A DNA stretch of 64,000 bases from Ruania albidiflava DSM 18029 (GTDB lineage: Bacteria; Actinomycetota; Actinomycetes; Actinomycetales; Beutenbergiaceae), in assembly GCF_000421225.1 (NCBI RefSeq), contig NZ_ATWL01000006.1:1-64000 (forward strand), given 5' to 3'. Below the pieces are notes generated by a model that was not told the origin of the DNA, did no database searches, and was given only the letters and a program-made list of their open reading frames with translations. The position numbers and the translations under genes were made by a program. This document shows, in pieces, positions 25,404 to 33,538 of this stretch; positions within the stretch are counted from its first letter, which is position 1; each line of letters starts with the position of its first letter.

Positions 25404-25829
25404 TTAGTCGTCGGTGAGCATGAGCCGGAAGACGACCTCGCCGATGCCTTCGTCCTCGATGTTCTCCAGGATGCCGTTCGAGGTGAAACCCAGGTGCACG
25501 TGCCAGGCCTGCGGCTGCGGCTCGTCGGTCTGCGAGGAGCTGAGCAGGGCCACGTACCCCTCGGAACGCAGGTGGTCGGCGAGTGCGTCGATCATCAGCC
25601 GGGAGTGTCCCTGGCCGCGGTGGGCCTCGGCGATCATGATCTGGCAGAGGAACGGCACCGTGGCCCACAGCACGGCATAGTGCAGCATGCCGACGACGGC
25701 GTCACCTTCCTCGAGCACCATCACCTCGCCGTTTCCGATCAGCCGGTTCCAGGACTTCTCGCTGGGCCAGGGGTCGAGGGCGCGGAGTGCGTCCAGGTCG
25801 TCGGGTCGGGCGAGCCGGGTCGTTGCCAT
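25404..25829 (-). CDS. GNAT family N-acetyltransferase
   Basis: 141 residues, single GNAT domain. It begins TTRLARPDDLDALRALD; strand 4 reads MVLEEGDAVVGMLHYAVLWATVPFLCQIMIAEAHRGQGHSRLMIDAL, where H-RGQGHSRLM is the acetyl-CoA-binding motif A (R/Q-x-x-G-x-G/A). It ends LGFTSNGILENIEDEGIGEVVFRL. The acceptor is unknown. Divergent from the kinase-fold gene at 25899, sharing a 69-base control region. Confidence 0.88.
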   Translation of the reverse strand: MATTRLARPDDLDALRALDPWPSEKSWNRLIGNGEVMVLEEGDAVVGMLHYAVLWATVPFLCQIMIAEAHRGQGHSRLMIDALADHLRSEGYVALLSSSQTDEPQPQAWHVHLGFTSNGILENIEDEGIGEVVFRLMLTDD

Positions 25830-25885
25830 GGCTCACCGTAGGTTCTCGACGGCGGTGCTCGTCAACGCGTTTTTCGCGCCTCACC

Positions 25886-25891
25886 TAGCAT
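25886..25891 (+). promoter_or_regulatory. -10 box giving a probable leaderless GTG start
   Basis: TAGCAT lies seven bases before the GTG at 25899 and no Shine-Dalgarno is present, so the kinase mRNA probably begins at or next to its GTG. Inference from spacing. Confidence 0.45.
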
Positions 25892-25898
25892 CACTGGG

Positions 25899-26753
25899 GT
25901 GTCCGCCGAACTGTTGACGCCGCTGTCCCCGCGCCAGCGCGAGCTGCTGGCCGCCTGGCTGCCCGGTGCGCTGGTGCAGGCAGACCTGAGCTGGGGTCTG
26001 GTGGGCACCACCGTGCTGGACGTGCTCGCTGCCGACGGCACCCGCTGCATCGTCAAGGCTGGCGGTCCGAAGGACCATCACCTGGAGCGGGAGATCCACG
26101 CGCACCTGCACTGGCTCAGCCCGTGGACGGCCACCGGGCACGCACCGCAGCTGCTGCACCGGGACCGGGAGGCGAAGTTGTTGGTCACCCGCTACCTGCC
26201 CGGTGTCCTGGTCCAGGGTCATCCCGCAGAGGACCGCGCGGACACCTACGCCCAGGCCGGAGCCCTGCTCGCCAGCTTCCATGGTCAGCATCGCAGCGTC
26301 GACCCCGGTCACGAGGATGCGCAGAACCGGCGCACCCTGGCCTGGTTGGCCGGGGAGCACCGGATCCCGGACGCTGAGACCGCCCGGCTGCAGAAGCTGA
26401 TCGCCTCCTGGCCCACTCCCCCGGCGACGTTGGTACCCACCCATGGCGACTGGCAGCCACGCAACTGGCTGATCGACGATGGCACTGTGCGGGTGATCGA
26501 CTTCGGCCGGGCGGCGTTGCGGGAGCCGATGACCGACCTGGCCCGGCTCGCCGCCCGGCAGTTCCGCGACCGGCCGGACCTGGAAGCAGCCTTCTTCTCC
26601 GGATACGGACCGGACCCGCGGGAGGTGCACGCCTGGCGCCGGGTCCAGCTGCGCGAGGCTGTCGGCACAGCGGTATGGGCCTACCAGGTGGGCGATGAAC
26701 AGTTCGAGGCCCAGGGGTTCCGGATGCTCGCGGAGGCACTCGCGGTGTTCTGA
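25899..26753 (+). CDS. Aminoglycoside-phosphotransferase-fold kinase
   Basis: 284 residues. The N-lobe has TVLDVLAADGTRCIVKAGG with the nucleotide-binding Lys. The catalytic loop is canonical, PTHGDWQPRNWLIDDGTVRVIDFGRAALREPMTDLARL, with HGDxxxxN and the metal-binding IDFG. Unlike the two kinases of the glycan operon it keeps the catalytic Asn. Substrate is unknown; homologues act on small hydroxylated molecules, and antibiotic resistance cannot be claimed. Start GTG at 25899 appears leaderless. Converges with the LysR gene 24 bases downstream. Confidence 0.85.
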   Translation: MSAELLTPLSPRQRELLAAWLPGALVQADLSWGLVGTTVLDVLAADGTRCIVKAGGPKDHHLEREIHAHLHWLSPWTATGHAPQLLHRDREAKLLVTRYLPGVLVQGHPAEDRADTYAQAGALLASFHGQHRSVDPGHEDAQNRRTLAWLAGEHRIPDAETARLQKLIASWPTPPATLVPTHGDWQPRNWLIDDGTVRVIDFGRAALREPMTDLARLAARQFRDRPDLEAAFFSGYGPDPREVHAWRRVQLREAVGTAVWAYQVGDEQFEAQGFRMLAEALAVF

Positions 26754-26777
26754 GCGGTTCGCGTCCCACCGGTCCTG

Positions 26778-27665
26778 TCAGTGGGCGCTCTGGTGCAGGT
26801 CCAGCAGAGCAGCCGCCGCCGGGTTGGCCGGCTCTCCGGCCCGCAGCACCAGCGCCAGCCGCCGCACCAGACCAGCTAGACCGACCGTCGGCAACCCGCT
26901 GTCGACAGCAACCGGGTGCGGCACGATCGCTACCCCGAGACCGTGCCGGACCAGGGCGAGCACCATGCTCATCTGGGTGGCGGCAAAGGCGATCCGGCGG
27001 CGCAGCCCCGCCTGGGCGCACAGCCGCTCCACCACAGTCTGCAGGCCGGTCCCCGCCTGGAAGTCCACGAAGTCCGCCCCAGCGAGCTCGCTGAGCTGGA
27101 CGCTCTCGGCACCGGCCAACGCGGTCTGCGGTCCGGTGATCAGCACCAGCTCGTCCTCGAACACCTGAGCGGCCCGAAGCCCGGTCGGCAACGGACTGTC
27201 GTCCAGGGCCACGAACGCCAGGTCCAGCTCCCCGGCACTGAGGGCCTGCAGCAGGGACGCGGTGGTGTCCTCCCGCAGTGTGATGCGCACACCCGGGTGC
27301 GCGGTGTGGAACTCGGCGAGCAGACCGGCCAGGTCCACCGAGGTGAACGTCTGCACGGTGCCGATGCACACCTCGCCGGCGGCAAGCTCGGTGATGGCCG
27401 AGACCTGGTCCCGCGCCCGGGCAGCGCTCGCCAGCAGACCACGTGCGGCCCTGACCAGCTCGGTACCGGCAGGCGTCGGGCGGACCCGGGGCCCTCGCTC
27501 GAGCAGCACGGCACCGACTTCGGCCTCCAGTCGCCGGATCGAGGAGCTCAGGCCCGGCTGGGACAGCCCCAGCTCGGCCGCAGCAGCTGTGAAGCTGCCC
27601 ACGTCCGCCACCACGACCAGGTGCCGGAGCCGGCGCAGATCCAACGGCACACCCGCGTCATTCAT
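26778..27665 (-). CDS. LysR-family transcriptional regulator
   Basis: 295 residues, normal for the family. The N-terminal winged helix-turn-helix is LDLRRLRHLVVVADVGSFTAAAAELGLSQPGLSSSIRRLEAEVGAVLLERG; the periplasmic-binding-like effector domain starts about residue 90 (GEVCIGTVQTFTSVDLAGLLAEF). Divergent from an MFS exporter gene with 67 bases between the starts, and a GATAG-N9-CTATC site lies in between, so the exporter is its probable target. The inducer is unknown. Confidence 0.92.
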   Translation of the reverse strand: MNDAGVPLDLRRLRHLVVVADVGSFTAAAAELGLSQPGLSSSIRRLEAEVGAVLLERGPRVRPTPAGTELVRAARGLLASAARARDQVSAITELAAGEVCIGTVQTFTSVDLAGLLAEFHTAHPGVRITLREDTTASLLQALSAGELDLAFVALDDSPLPTGLRAAQVFEDELVLITGPQTALAGAESVQLSELAGADFVDFQAGTGLQTVVERLCAQAGLRRRIAFAATQMSMVLALVRHGLGVAIVPHPVAVDSGLPTVGLAGLVRRLALVLRAGEPANPAAAALLDLHQSAH

Positions 27666-27684
27666 GATAGTGATGCACTCTATC
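27666..27684. promoter_or_regulatory. LysR-type box between divergent regulator and exporter
   Basis: GATAG-N9-CTATC, a perfect 5-base dyad containing the T-N11-A pattern of LysR binding sites. It begins one base beyond the regulator's own start codon, as expected for autoregulation. Confidence 0.55.
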
Positions 27685-27732
27685 TGACTCAGTTGTTGGA
27701 CTTATCGCCGGTGCTCACGGGACTCTGTCTGC

Positions 27733-29001
27733 ATGTCTGACGAACCCGGCCGGCCCTCTGCGCAGATCACCGGCTCCAGCCGGACACCGGGGAATGCTGC
27801 ACAGAACCCCGGCATCAGCGGACGACTCGTGCTGGTGATGGCCCTGGCCTCCGGGCTTGTGGTCGCGAACAGCTACTACGCCCAGCCGGTCGTGGGCATC
27901 ATCGCCGACACCTTCGACGCCTCCACCACCAGCGTCGGCCTGGTGGTCACCGCGAGCCAGGTCGGGTATGCGTTCGGGCTCGCGTTCCTCGTGCCGCTCG
28001 GTGACCTGCTGGAGCGCCGCCGGCTGCTCACCGGTGTGCTCACGGTGACCACGCTCTGCCTGGTGGCGATGGCTCTGGCGCCGAGCTGGCAGGTGCTGGG
28101 CGTCGCCGCGCTGCTGGTCGGGGTGAGCTCAGTGGTGGGGCAGGTGCTGGTGCCGTTCGCCGCCTCGCTGGCCGCTGAGCACGAGCGCGGCCGGGTGATC
28201 GGGAACGTGATGACCGGTCTGCTGCTGGGCATCCTGTTGTCCCGGGTGGTGGCCGGTCTGGTCACCGAGGTGCTCGGCTGGCAGGCGGTGTTCTGGATGG
28301 CTGCCGGCCTGATGGTGCTCACCGCGGTCCTGCTGCACCGTGAGCTGCCGAAGGTGCCGCCGCCGGCCCAGCTGCGGTACAGCGCCCTGCTGCGGTCGGT
28401 GCTGGCGCTGGTGCGCGAGGAGCCGCTGCTGCGCCGCCGGATGGTCTACGGCGCCCTCACCTATGCCTCGTTCGGGGTGTTCTGGACCCCGATCGGCTTC
28501 CTCCTCGCCGGGGAGCCGCACTACTTCAGCGACGCCCAGATCGGCCTGTTCACCCTGTTCGGCGTGGCCGGTGCGCTGGCAGCCCGGTTCGCCGGCCGGC
28601 TCGCCGACCGCGGCCACGGCTTCACGCAGACCGGACCGTTCGTGGCGGCCACCGCGGCCAGCTTCCTGCTGCTGTGGATCGGTGAGCAGCACCTGGCGGC
28701 ACTGGCGGTCGGGGTGGCGTTGCTGGACCTGGGCATCCAGGGCACGCACATCACCAACCAGTCGCTGTTCTACCCGCTGCGCCCGGATGCCCGCAGCCGG
28801 CTGAACACCGCCTACATGACCTGCTACTTCGCTGCCGGGTCACTGGGCAGCGCGGCCTCCGCCGTCGTGTACGGCAGCTACGGCTGGGCCGGGGTCTGCC
28901 TGCTGGGCGCCGCCTTCCCGGCGGTGGGCACCGCCATCTGGGTGGTGGAGACCCTCCGCCGGCGGAAGGTCTCGCCCACCGCGAGGACGGCGTCCAGGTA
29001 A
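27733..29001 (+). CDS. Major facilitator superfamily transporter
   Basis: 422 residues with 12 helices. Near the N-terminus NSYYAQPVVGIIADTFDAS matches the YnfM/arabinose-efflux-like group of MFS. The motif A-like loop between helices 2 and 3 is LVPLGDLLERRRLL. The C-half includes LLDLGIQGTHITNQSLFYPL and RSRLNTAYMTCYFAAGSLGS, also characteristic of that group. Probably a proton-driven exporter. Its start is next to the LysR box region. Its stop overlaps the 29001-29016 hairpin. Confidence 0.92.
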   Translation: MSDEPGRPSAQITGSSRTPGNAAQNPGISGRLVLVMALASGLVVANSYYAQPVVGIIADTFDASTTSVGLVVTASQVGYAFGLAFLVPLGDLLERRRLLTGVLTVTTLCLVAMALAPSWQVLGVAALLVGVSSVVGQVLVPFAASLAAEHERGRVIGNVMTGLLLGILLSRVVAGLVTEVLGWQAVFWMAAGLMVLTAVLLHRELPKVPPPAQLRYSALLRSVLALVREEPLLRRRMVYGALTYASFGVFWTPIGFLLAGEPHYFSDAQIGLFTLFGVAGALAARFAGRLADRGHGFTQTGPFVAATAASFLLLWIGEQHLAALAVGVALLDLGIQGTHITNQSLFYPLRPDARSRLNTAYMTCYFAAGSLGSAASAVVYGSYGWAGVCLLGAAFPAVGTAIWVVETLRRRKVSPTARTASR

Positions 29002-29016
29002 GGGCGGAGACGCCCT
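29001..29016. terminator. Small hairpin between convergent genes
   Basis: AGGGCG-GAGA-CGCCCT: a 6-bp stem closed by a GNRA-type tetraloop, exactly between the stop codons of the MFS gene and the convergent ABC ATPase. It has no T-tract; a bidirectional termination or 3'-end stabilising role is plausible. Confidence 0.45.
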
Positions 29017-29696
29017 CACACCCCTTCGAGCACGCGGGCCCGCCCGTCGACGATCTCCACCACGTCATCGGCGTGGGCGAGCTGGTCCTTGTCGTGGGTG
29101 ACCATCACCGTGGCCACCTCGCGCTCCAGGGTGAGCCGGCGGAGCAGGCCGAGGATGGCGGCGCCGCGCTCGGAGTCCAGTGCGCTGGTCGGTTCGTCCA
29201 CGAGCAGCAGGCCCGGGTCGTTCATCAGCCCGCGGGCGATGGTCACCCGCTGGCGCTGACCACCGGAGAGCTGGTGCGGGCGGCGCCCGGCCTGATCGGC
29301 CAGGCCGACCGCGTCCAGCAGCTCCATCGCCTGGTCCCGGGCGCGCTCCAGCCGGCCCCCGCCGAGGTGGGCCATCACGGTCAGCTGCTCCAGCGCCGTC
29401 AGCGAGGCGATCAGGTTCGAGGTCTGGAACACGATGCCGATCTGCTCGCGGCGCACCCGGGTGCGCTCACGCGCAGACAGCCTCGTCAGCTCGGTGCCGT
29501 CCAGGAGCACCTGCCCGGTCTCCGGGGTGATCAGCGTGGCAGCCACGGCGAGCAGGCTGGACTTGCCGGAACCGGAGGGTCCCACGACAGCGGTCAGGCG
29601 CCCCCGCTCGGCGGTCATGGTCACCTGGTCCAGGGCGGTCAACCGGGACTCGCCGTCCGGGTAGGTGAGGGTGATGTCGGTCAGCTGCAGGGTCAT
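29016..29696 (-). CDS. ABC transporter ATP-binding protein (MacB/LolD type)
   Basis: 226 residues, the length of MacB/LolD ATPases. Walker A GPSGSGKSSLL, Q-loop IGIVFQTSNLIASLTALEQL, signature LSGGQRQRVTIARGL, Walker B LLLVDEPTSALDSERG, switch His MVTHD. It is 42 bases downstream of its FtsX-like permease on the same strand. Type VII ABC systems of this kind drive mechanotransmission or lipoprotein/peptide handling rather than classical transport. Confidence 0.92.
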   Translation of the reverse strand: MTLQLTDITLTYPDGESRLTALDQVTMTAERGRLTAVVGPSGSGKSSLLAVAATLITPETGQVLLDGTELTRLSARERTRVRREQIGIVFQTSNLIASLTALEQLTVMAHLGGGRLERARDQAMELLDAVGLADQAGRRPHQLSGGQRQRVTIARGLMNDPGLLLVDEPTSALDSERGAAILGLLRRLTLEREVATVMVTHDKDQLAHADDVVEIVDGRARVLEGV

Positions 29697-29738
29697 CGTG
29701 GGCTCCTAGGTCGAACGGTCAGGGGGTCGGGGGCCGGC

Positions 29739-30812
29739 TCAGCGGGCGCTGCCCAGGGCGGTGAGCGGATCCACGGAGACGATCTGGCGCAGCGAGACCG
29801 CGGCACCGAGCAGCCCGAGTGCCACCAGCGCCAGCACCGGCACCGCCACGGTCGCCACGTCCAGCACGAACGGCACCGTCCCGGCAGCGAGCAGCCCGAG
29901 ACCGGTGGCTGCCCCGGCCCCGAGGAGGGTGCCGAGCAGCAGCAGCACCAGTGCCTGGCCGAGCGCGTCCCGCAGCAGGTACCCGGTGCTGGCACCGACC
30001 GCCTTGAGCACGGCGATCTCACCGCGCCGCTGCACGGTCCACACGGTGAAGAACGCGCCGATCACCAGCGCGGAGATGACCAGCAGCAGCCCGCGCATCA
30101 GCTGCAGCGAACCGTTCTCGCTGCTGAACGAGGGCAGCGCCTGCACCGAGTCGGCCAACGGCAGCGTCTCGGTGCCGGCAGCCGCGTCGGTGGCCTGCCG
30201 GTCGGCGTCGGTGAGCTGGTCGGTGCCCAGCACCAGCACCGTGGCGGCATCGCCGTGCTGGTCCCCGCCGCCCGCGTCCAGCCCACCGGGCAACCAGGCG
30301 ACCGACAGGTGGGAGTAGGCGTCCTGACCACCGACCGCGCCGAGGAGCACCTCCTCGCCGTTGATCCGCACCTGGTCACCGGCGGAGACGTCGAGCTCCT
30401 CGGCCACCGCCGCCGGCAGCAGCACCTGCCCGTCCGGCACGTCCGTGGGCGGCAGCGTGGAGCCGGCGGGCACGGCGAAGGCGGCCACGGTCGCAGACCG
30501 CTCGCCCACGGTCAGCCGGCTGGTGCGGATCTGCAGCGGCTCGACCTGCTGCACCCCGGGCGTGTCCGCCCACAGGTGAGCGGCGCCGTCGGGAATCTGC
30601 GACTCGGCGAACGACGGCGACTGCCCCTCGGCAGGTGCGGCGAAGACCACCTCCTGGCCCGGCAGGGCAAGCACCGCAGAGGTGTTCTCCCGGGCGAGTC
30701 CCGCCGTCAGGCCGGAGAGCAGCACCACGAGCAGGGTGATCAGGGCAACCACCCCGCCCATCAGGGCGAAACGGCCACGGGCGAACTTCAGGTCACGGAC
30801 GGCGACGAACAC
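29739..30812 (-). CDS. FtsX/MacB-like ABC permease
   Basis: 357 residues. N-terminal helix FALMGGVVALITLLVVLLSGLTAGL, a ~210-residue extracytoplasmic domain, then three FtsX-type helices (LLLVISALVIGAFFTVWTVQRRGEIAVLKAVGAS, ALVLLLLGTLLGAGAATGLG, VAVPVLALVALGLLGAAVSL). The RRGEIAVLKAVGAS motif is the coupling segment of the FtsX/MacB family. The GTG at 30812 is preceded by GAGGAG. It is divergent from a two-component system, which may sense or control this pair. Confidence 0.9.
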   Translation of the reverse strand: MFVAVRDLKFARGRFALMGGVVALITLLVVLLSGLTAGLARENTSAVLALPGQEVVFAAPAEGQSPSFAESQIPDGAAHLWADTPGVQQVEPLQIRTSRLTVGERSATVAAFAVPAGSTLPPTDVPDGQVLLPAAVAEELDVSAGDQVRINGEEVLLGAVGGQDAYSHLSVAWLPGGLDAGGGDQHGDAATVLVLGTDQLTDADRQATDAAAGTETLPLADSVQALPSFSSENGSLQLMRGLLLVISALVIGAFFTVWTVQRRGEIAVLKAVGASTGYLLRDALGQALVLLLLGTLLGAGAATGLGLLAAGTVPFVLDVATVAVPVLALVALGLLGAAVSLRQIVSVDPLTALGSAR

Positions 30813-30995
30813 GGCACTCCTCACAGTGGGACAGCTCGATCGGGCGGTGCGGATCGGGCAGGTTCCACTCTCCTCAGCCCGGGACGGCGGAGCATCGCCT
30901 GCGGGGTCGAGCTTTCCTGGCCATCCGGTCCAGGTGGGTATCAACCGTTCGATCGATGCCTGGGCGCGGACCTGCCGCTTAGGCTGGTCGGCACC

Positions 30996-32192
30996 ATGAC
31001 CGAGCGCGCTCTCACCCCGGTGCCGCGACTGCTGAGCGCGTGCCTGCACCTGCTGGTGCTCGCGCTGCTCGTGCTGGCCACTGTGCGCGCGTTCCTCGGG
31101 GCCGCCGAGCACCCGGGCGGGGTGCTGACCGCGGCTGTCGTGGTCGGCGCGGTGTACCTGACCGGTCCGCTGCTGTCCGGTGTGCGCCGATCTGCAGCCG
31201 GGGCCGGGCTGTGGCTCGCTGTGCTGCTGGTGGCCTGGTTGGTGCTGCTGGTGCTCACCCCGGATGCGGTCTGGCTGGCGTTCGCCTGGTACTTCCTGCT
31301 GCTGCACCTGCTGCCCTGGCGGGTGGGGCTGGTGCTGGTCGGCATCACTGCGGCGGTGGCGGTGGCAGGGTTCGCCTGGCACCAGCGCGAGTTCATGGTG
31401 GCGATGGCGGTCGGCCCGGTGCTCGGCGCCGCCGTGGTGGTCGCCACCGTCTGGGGGTTCCAGCAGCTGCACGCCGAGTCCGAGCGGCGGCGGGCACTGA
31501 TCGCGGAGCTGACCGCCACCCGGGCGGAGCTGGCCGCGGCCGAACGCGAGCAGGGGGTGCTGGCCGAGCGGGAACGTCTCGCCCGGGAGATCCATGACAC
31601 CCTCACCCAGGGGTTCTCCTCGGTGAACCTGCTGCTCACCGCCGCTGGCCGGCAGCTGGCCGAGCACCCCGGCCTGGACGGACCGGCCGGCTATGTGGAG
31701 CAGGCCCGCCAGGTGTCGCTGGACAACCTCGGGGAGGCGCGCAGCCTGGTGCGGGCTCTCGCACCGCCGGACCTGCGCGCCACGTCGTTGGTCGATGCGC
31801 TGCGCCGGCTGGCCGACCGGACCCGCACCCCGGAGGTGACGCTGCGCACCGAGGGTGAGCCGTTCGCCCTGCCGACCGCCTGGGAGGTGGCGTTGCTGCG
31901 GATCGCGCAGTCGGCGCTGGCGAACACTGTGGCGCACGCCGGTGCCACCCGGGCCACCATCACCCTCACCTTCCTGGCCGGCGAGGTGCACCTGGACCTG
32001 GTGGACGACGGCAGCGGTTTCGACCCGGCAGACCTACCGGACGGGCCCGGACCGGAGGGCGGCTTCGGCCTGGCCTCGATGCGCTCGCGGGCCGCCGAGC
32101 TGGGTGGCACGCTGGTGGTGGAGTCCGCACCCGGGGCCGGGACCGCGGTGAGTGTCCGGTTCGCCGGCGAAGTGGAGCATGAGGAACGATGA
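30996..32192 (+). CDS. Sensor histidine kinase (HisKA_3)
   Basis: 398 residues. Five to six helices in the first ~150 residues with no obvious external sensor domain, then coiled-coil, phosphoacceptor motif RLAREIHDTLTQGFSSVNLLL, N-box QSALANTVAHAGATRA and G-box GGFGLASMRSRAAELGG. The EIHDTLTQG variant groups it with LiaS/MacS-like NarL-type kinases. The ATG at 30996 follows a TAGGCT -10 box by ten bases, suggesting a leaderless or very short leader. It overlaps its regulator by four bases (ATGA). Confidence 0.92.
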   Translation: MTERALTPVPRLLSACLHLLVLALLVLATVRAFLGAAEHPGGVLTAAVVVGAVYLTGPLLSGVRRSAAGAGLWLAVLLVAWLVLLVLTPDAVWLAFAWYFLLLHLLPWRVGLVLVGITAAVAVAGFAWHQREFMVAMAVGPVLGAAVVVATVWGFQQLHAESERRRALIAELTATRAELAAAEREQGVLAERERLAREIHDTLTQGFSSVNLLLTAAGRQLAEHPGLDGPAGYVEQARQVSLDNLGEARSLVRALAPPDLRATSLVDALRRLADRTRTPEVTLRTEGEPFALPTAWEVALLRIAQSALANTVAHAGATRATITLTFLAGEVHLDLVDDGSGFDPADLPDGPGPEGGFGLASMRSRAAELGGTLVVESAPGAGTAVSVRFAGEVEHEER

Positions 32193-32824
32193 TCGACCTG
32201 CTGCTCGCGGACGACCACCCGGTGGTGCGCGCCGGGCTGCGCGCGGTCCTGGAGCTGGCCGAGGACATGCAGGTGCAGGGCGAGGCGGGCACTGCCGCCG
32301 TGGCGGTGCGCCGCGCCGGCGAGCTGCGGGCAGCGGGCGCGCTGGACGTGGTGCTGATGGACCTGCAGTTCGGCTCGGAGCTGGCCGGTATCGGCGCCAC
32401 CGAGCAGATCGCCGCCCTGCCGGATCCGCCGCGGGTGCTCGTCCTGACCACCTATGACACCGATGCGGACATCCTCGCCGCCGTGGAGGCCGGGGCGGCC
32501 GGCTACCTGCTCAAGGACGCCCCGCCCGAGGAGCTGCTGGCCGCAGTGCGCACCGCGGCCGCGGGCCAGTCGGCGCTCGCCCCGGCGGTGGCGTTGCGGC
32601 TGATGGACCGGATGCGTTCACCGGGCCGGGCGCTGTCCGCTCGGGAGATCGACGTGCTCACCCAGGTGGCCGCCGGGCTGTCGAACCTACAGATCGCCCG
32701 GGCGCTGTTCATCTCCGAGGCCACGGTGAAGTCCCACCTGGTGCACATCTACACCAAGCTGGGCGTCGACTCCCGCACTGCGGCCGCAGCGGAGGCGGCC
32801 AAGCAGGGCCTGATCCGCCGCTGA
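32189..32824 (+). CDS. LuxR/NarL-family response regulator
   Basis: 211 residues. Receiver with LLLADDHPVVRAG, phosphoacceptor in DVVLMDLQFG, VLVLTTYD and GYLLKDAPPEEL; LuxR HTH at the C-terminus (SAREIDVLTQVAAGLSNLQIARALFISEATVKSHLVHIYTKLGV). Start overlaps the kinase stop, so it is coupled and cognate. The likely target is the divergent MacB-like ABC pair. Confidence 0.93.
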   Translation: MIDLLLADDHPVVRAGLRAVLELAEDMQVQGEAGTAAVAVRRAGELRAAGALDVVLMDLQFGSELAGIGATEQIAALPDPPRVLVLTTYDTDADILAAVEAGAAGYLLKDAPPEELLAAVRTAAAGQSALAPAVALRLMDRMRSPGRALSAREIDVLTQVAAGLSNLQIARALFISEATVKSHLVHIYTKLGVDSRTAAAAEAAKQGLIRR

Positions 32825-32831
32825 GGCCGCT

Positions 32832-33437
32832 TCATCGGTCGGTGGCCAGCATCCGGTGCAGCAGGTCGAGCTGGGCTGCGGTCAGGTCGGCCGCCTGCGC
32901 GGTGCCCTGCCGGGCCTGATCAGCCACCGACCACTCGTCCAGCGTGCGCAGCACGGCCGTGACCAGCGCCAGCTGCAGGTCCGCCGGCAGCTCGGTGCGC
33001 ACCTGGCCGCTCTCCCGCCCGACCGCCAGCACCCGGCCCACCCAGGCCTCGATCCCCTCGATCGCCGCTGCGCCGGGGGCGCCACCGGCGTAGACCAGCC
33101 GGCCCAGCAGCAGCGCGTCCTCGTTGCCCACCAGCACTGCAGTGAGCTGGTCGGTGAGCTCGGCGACCTGCGGCCAGAACGCCGGCCCGGCAAAGGTCTC
33201 CGGTGCCGGCGGGTGCAGGTCGGCGGCGACCTCGGCGGCCAGGTCGGCGACCGCGAGCTGGTAGAGCTCCTCCTTGGAGGAGAGCAGGTGGTAGAAGGAG
33301 CTCTTGCTCATGCCCATCCCGGCGAGGATCCGGTTCAGCGAGGCCGCCGCGAACCCGGCAGCGGCGAACTCCTCGGCGGCCAGGCGCACCAGCTGACGGC
33401 GCCGGTGCGGGGCGAGCCGCTCGAGTGCTGTGGTCAC
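32832..33437 (-). CDS. TetR-family transcriptional repressor
   Basis: 201 residues. N-terminal HTH: RRQLVRLAAEEFAAAGFAAASLNRILAGMGMSKSSFYHLLSSKEELYQLAV, the standard TetR arrangement, with a helical ligand domain behind it. Divergent from a FAD monooxygenase; two palindromes with TGGAC/GTCCA half sites lie in the 101-base gap and are its probable operators. The inducer is unknown, perhaps the monooxygenase's aromatic or polyketide-like substrate. Confidence 0.92.
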   Translation of the reverse strand: MTTALERLAPHRRRQLVRLAAEEFAAAGFAAASLNRILAGMGMSKSSFYHLLSSKEELYQLAVADLAAEVAADLHPPAPETFAGPAFWPQVAELTDQLTAVLVGNEDALLLGRLVYAGGAPGAAAIEGIEAWVGRVLAVGRESGQVRTELPADLQLALVTAVLRTLDEWSVADQARQGTAQAADLTAAQLDLLHRMLATDR

Positions 33438-33468
33438 CCCCTGAGCCTAACCCGGCCGCCAGCCGCTC

Positions 33469-33484
33469 TGGACCAGGCGGTCCA
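33469..33484. promoter_or_regulatory. TetR operator 1
   Basis: TGGACC-aggc-GGTCCA, perfect 6-base dyad with a 4-base spacer, 32 bases from the TetR start. It shares the half site TGGAC with the second palindrome, 32 bases away (start to start). Confidence 0.65.
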
Positions 33485-33500
33485 CTCTGCCCTAGGCTGC

Positions 33501-33520
33501 TGTGGACCACCCAGTCCACA
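33501..33520. promoter_or_regulatory. TetR operator 2
   Basis: TGTGGAC-N6-GTCCACA, perfect 7-base dyad ending 18 bases before the GTG of the monooxygenase gene. A TAGGCT -10-like box (33494-33499) lies between the two palindromes, so repressor at both sites would block it. Confidence 0.65.
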
Positions 33521-33538
33521 CCCGTTGGGAGGCATGCT

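Noticed and set aside
25108-25668. Minus-strand frame covering the 25060-25403 gap
   Set aside because: No homology, Arg/Pro/His-rich, and most of it overlaps the GNAT gene in another frame.
6735-26753. Four kinase-fold genes as aminoglycoside-resistance determinants
   Set aside because: One is the chromosomal TIGR02569 family, two have Gln in the catalytic loop within a biosynthetic-looking operon, and the fourth has no resistance context. The fold alone does not show resistance.
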